Positions 62,880-64,000 of a stretch of 64,000 bases of DNA are shown in pieces (the stretch's first letter is position 1; each line of letters starts with the position of its first letter). Below the pieces are notes generated by a model that was not told the DNA's origin, did not search any database, and saw nothing but the letters and a program-made list of their open reading frames with translations. The position numbers and the translations under genes were made by a program. The DNA is from Brevundimonas sp. (lineage in GTDB: Bacteria; Pseudomonadota; Alphaproteobacteria; Caulobacterales; Caulobacteraceae): the NCBI GenBank assembly GCA_003248965.1, contig QFQU01000011.1, forward strand, positions 124,001 to 188,000, written 5' to 3'.

Positions 62880-63728
62880 ATGAGCTTGAAGACGCATTCC
62901 TCGTTGAGACAGACCGTCGAAGCCACAAGCCTCCTGTTCGTCCCGGGAGATCGACCCGAGCGGTTCGCCAAGGCGGCGGCGGCTGGCGCGGATCAGGTCA
63001 TCATCGATCTTGAGGACGCCGTGCGGCCGGACGCGAAGAGCGAAGCCAGGTCCGCTGCGGCCCGGTGGTTCTCCGGCGGCGGCGGCGGGGTCATGAGGAT
63101 CAATGCGGCCGACACCCAATGGCATCTCGATGATATCGCGCTCGCCCGTCTGCCCGCTGTCGATGCGATCATGCTGCCGAAGGCTGAGGATCCCGCTCGC
63201 ATCGCCGCGCTTTACGAGGCCACCGGCAAACCGATCGTCGCGCTGATCGAGACGGCGCGCGGTCTTGATGCGGTCAAAGCCGTCGCGGCCAGTCCGGGCG
63301 TGACACGGTTGGCCTTCGGTTCGATCGACCTCTGCCTCGACCTCGGCCTCGATGTCGCCGATCCGCAGTTGGACGGCTTCCGTCTCGCGCTCGTCCTGGC
63401 GTCGCGGTTGGCGGACCTGCCTGGACCGATCGACGGGGTGCAAGCCGACTTTCGCGACACGGCAGGCCTCTCCGAGCTCGTTTCGCGCGTGCGCGGCCTG
63501 GGCTACACCGCCAAACTCTGCATCCACCCGAACCAGGTGACTGTAATATCGGCCGGGTTTTCGCCGACGGCCGATGAGATCGACTGGGCCCGACGCGTTG
63601 TGGCCATGGGAGAAGGCGCCGCCGCGCTTGAGGGCCAGATGATCGACCGGCCGGTGCGGGAGCGGGCGATACGTCTTCTTGACCGGGCGAACGCGCGGGC
63701 TGATGAGCCTCCGTCCGTCTCCGCCTGA
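62880..63728 (+). CDS. CitE-like CoA-ester lyase
   Basis: This 282-residue TIM-barrel protein shows the HpcH/CitE signature: LLFVPGDRPERFAKAA, QVIIDLEDAV, ALIETARGLD, FGSIDLCLDLG and KLCIHPNQV. Stand-alone members cleave malyl-CoA, beta-methylmalyl-CoA or citramalyl-CoA. Without citF/citD genes nearby it is not a citrate lyase subunit. With the CoA-transferase and fumarase in the same window, citramalyl-CoA lyase is a sensible guess. Confidence 0.88.
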   Translation: MSLKTHSSLRQTVEATSLLFVPGDRPERFAKAAAAGADQVIIDLEDAVRPDAKSEARSAAARWFSGGGGGVMRINAADTQWHLDDIALARLPAVDAIMLPKAEDPARIAALYEATGKPIVALIETARGLDAVKAVAASPGVTRLAFGSIDLCLDLGLDVADPQLDGFRLALVLASRLADLPGPIDGVQADFRDTAGLSELVSRVRGLGYTAKLCIHPNQVTVISAGFSPTADEIDWARRVVAMGEGAAALEGQMIDRPVRERAIRLLDRANARADEPPSVSA

Positions 63729-63736
63729 GGTCGGCC

Positions 63737-64000
63737 TTGCTGCGCCAGTCCCGCCTCAACCTGGCCATGCTGATTGCGGGGCTCGGCAGCTTCTCCCTGA
63801 TGTATAGCCCCCAACCGGTCCTGCCGATGCTGGCGCAGGACTTCCGTCTCGACGCCGCCACCGCCAGCCTGGCCGTGACTCTGACCACGGGTCCGCTCGC
63901 GATCTTCATTCTGGCGGCCGGTCTCGTTTCCGACAGGCTCGACAAGCCCCGACTGATGATCGCCTCGATCGGACTCGCCGCGCTCTTCACCATCGCCTGT
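63737..64000 (+). CDS. MFS transporter, N-terminal fragment
   Basis: The first 88 codons of an MFS protein run off the window end. The frame reads LRQSRLNLAMLIAGLGSFSL, then MYSPQPVLPMLAQDF and LAAGLVSDRLDKPRLM, resembling YnfM/AraJ-type exporters. TTG 63737 is the best start because GAGG lies 6 nt upstream; ATG 63767 is an alternative. It begins 9 nt after the lyase stop. Confidence 0.75.
   Translation, partial: MLRQSRLNLAMLIAGLGSFSLMYSPQPVLPMLAQDFRLDAATASLAVTLTTGPLAIFILAAGLVSDRLDKPRLMIASIGLAALFTIAC

Noticed and set aside
62880..63728. Citrate lyase beta subunit
   Set aside because: The protein matches the CitE fold, but citrate lyase needs CitD/CitF partners, which are absent; a stand-alone CoA-ester lyase is more likely.
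1..64000. CRISPR array, tRNA or rRNA genes, integrase or att site for the ICE
   Set aside because: No regularly spaced repeats, no cloverleaf-like or rRNA-like segment and no recombinase gene were recognised on either strand. The ICE ends therefore cannot be placed from this window.

Overview
The window is a high-GC stretch from an alphaproteobacterium, most likely Caulobacterales (Brevundimonas/Caulobacter-like). This placing is inferred from the codon bias, the alphaproteobacterial TraG/CopG/TrbB-I conjugation module and a lasso peptide locus of the caulosegnin/astexin type. No rRNA, tRNA, integrase, replication gene or CRISPR array was seen.

Positions 1-17354 are the transfer half of an integrative conjugative element (or plasmid). 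They hold the 3' end of traG, a CopG-like gene, trbB, trbC-D-E-J-L-F-G-I, a TraF-type pilin peptidase, a lytic transglycosylase and small accessory genes including an AlpA-type regulator. The trb cluster is split between trbB and trbC by a 5.4 kb cargo gene. It encodes a 1793-residue protein with a nuclease-like N-terminus and a STAND-type P-loop NTPase, which is a strong candidate antiphage sensor.

Positions 17491-29532 are an accessory island rich in predicted defence or toxin genes. It contains an AbiEi-HipA fusion, a protein with a HEPN-type RNEIAH motif, a tight three-gene operon (TerB-domain protein, BrxD-like ATPase, BrxHI/Lhr-like helicase), a fused nucleotidyltransferase-HEPN protein, a ribbon-helix-helix plus membrane-peptide pair, and an AbiD/AbiF (Abi_2) protein. 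Imperfect copies of one repeat lie near 19.43 kb and 29.90 kb and bracket the last 10.4 kb of this island.

Positions 30022-42221 are a complete lasso peptide locus. On the plus strand are an ECF sigma factor, a FecR-type anti-sigma factor, a TonB-dependent transducer and a lasso isopeptidase. Converging on them from the minus strand are two precursor genes (A2, A1), the fused RRE-peptidase B and the cyclase C. A Cro/C1-type regulator and two GntR regulators follow. Each precursor gene has its own copy of an identical 24-bp element about 68 nt upstream of its start. The expected logic is uptake of the extracellular lasso peptide by the TonB receptor, signalling through FecR to the sigma factor, and cleavage by the isopeptidase.

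Positions 42625-49306 are multidrug efflux: a tetR-adaptor-RND pump-outer membrane factor operon, with a divergent EmrE/SMR gene sharing a palindromic operator region. Positions 49678-64000 are catabolic and redox genes: an HxlR regulator, an aryl-alcohol-type dehydrogenase, a quinone-oxidoreductase-like protein, an Old Yellow Enzyme, a class III CoA-transferase with an AAHS-type MFS transporter, a MetA-type outer-membrane protein, class I fumarase, SDR, aldehyde dehydrogenase, a divergent LysR regulator, a CitE-like lyase and the start of another MFS gene. The fumarase, CoA-transferase and CitE set would be enough to convert mesaconate through citramalate and citramalyl-CoA to acetyl-CoA and pyruvate. 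That route is inferred.
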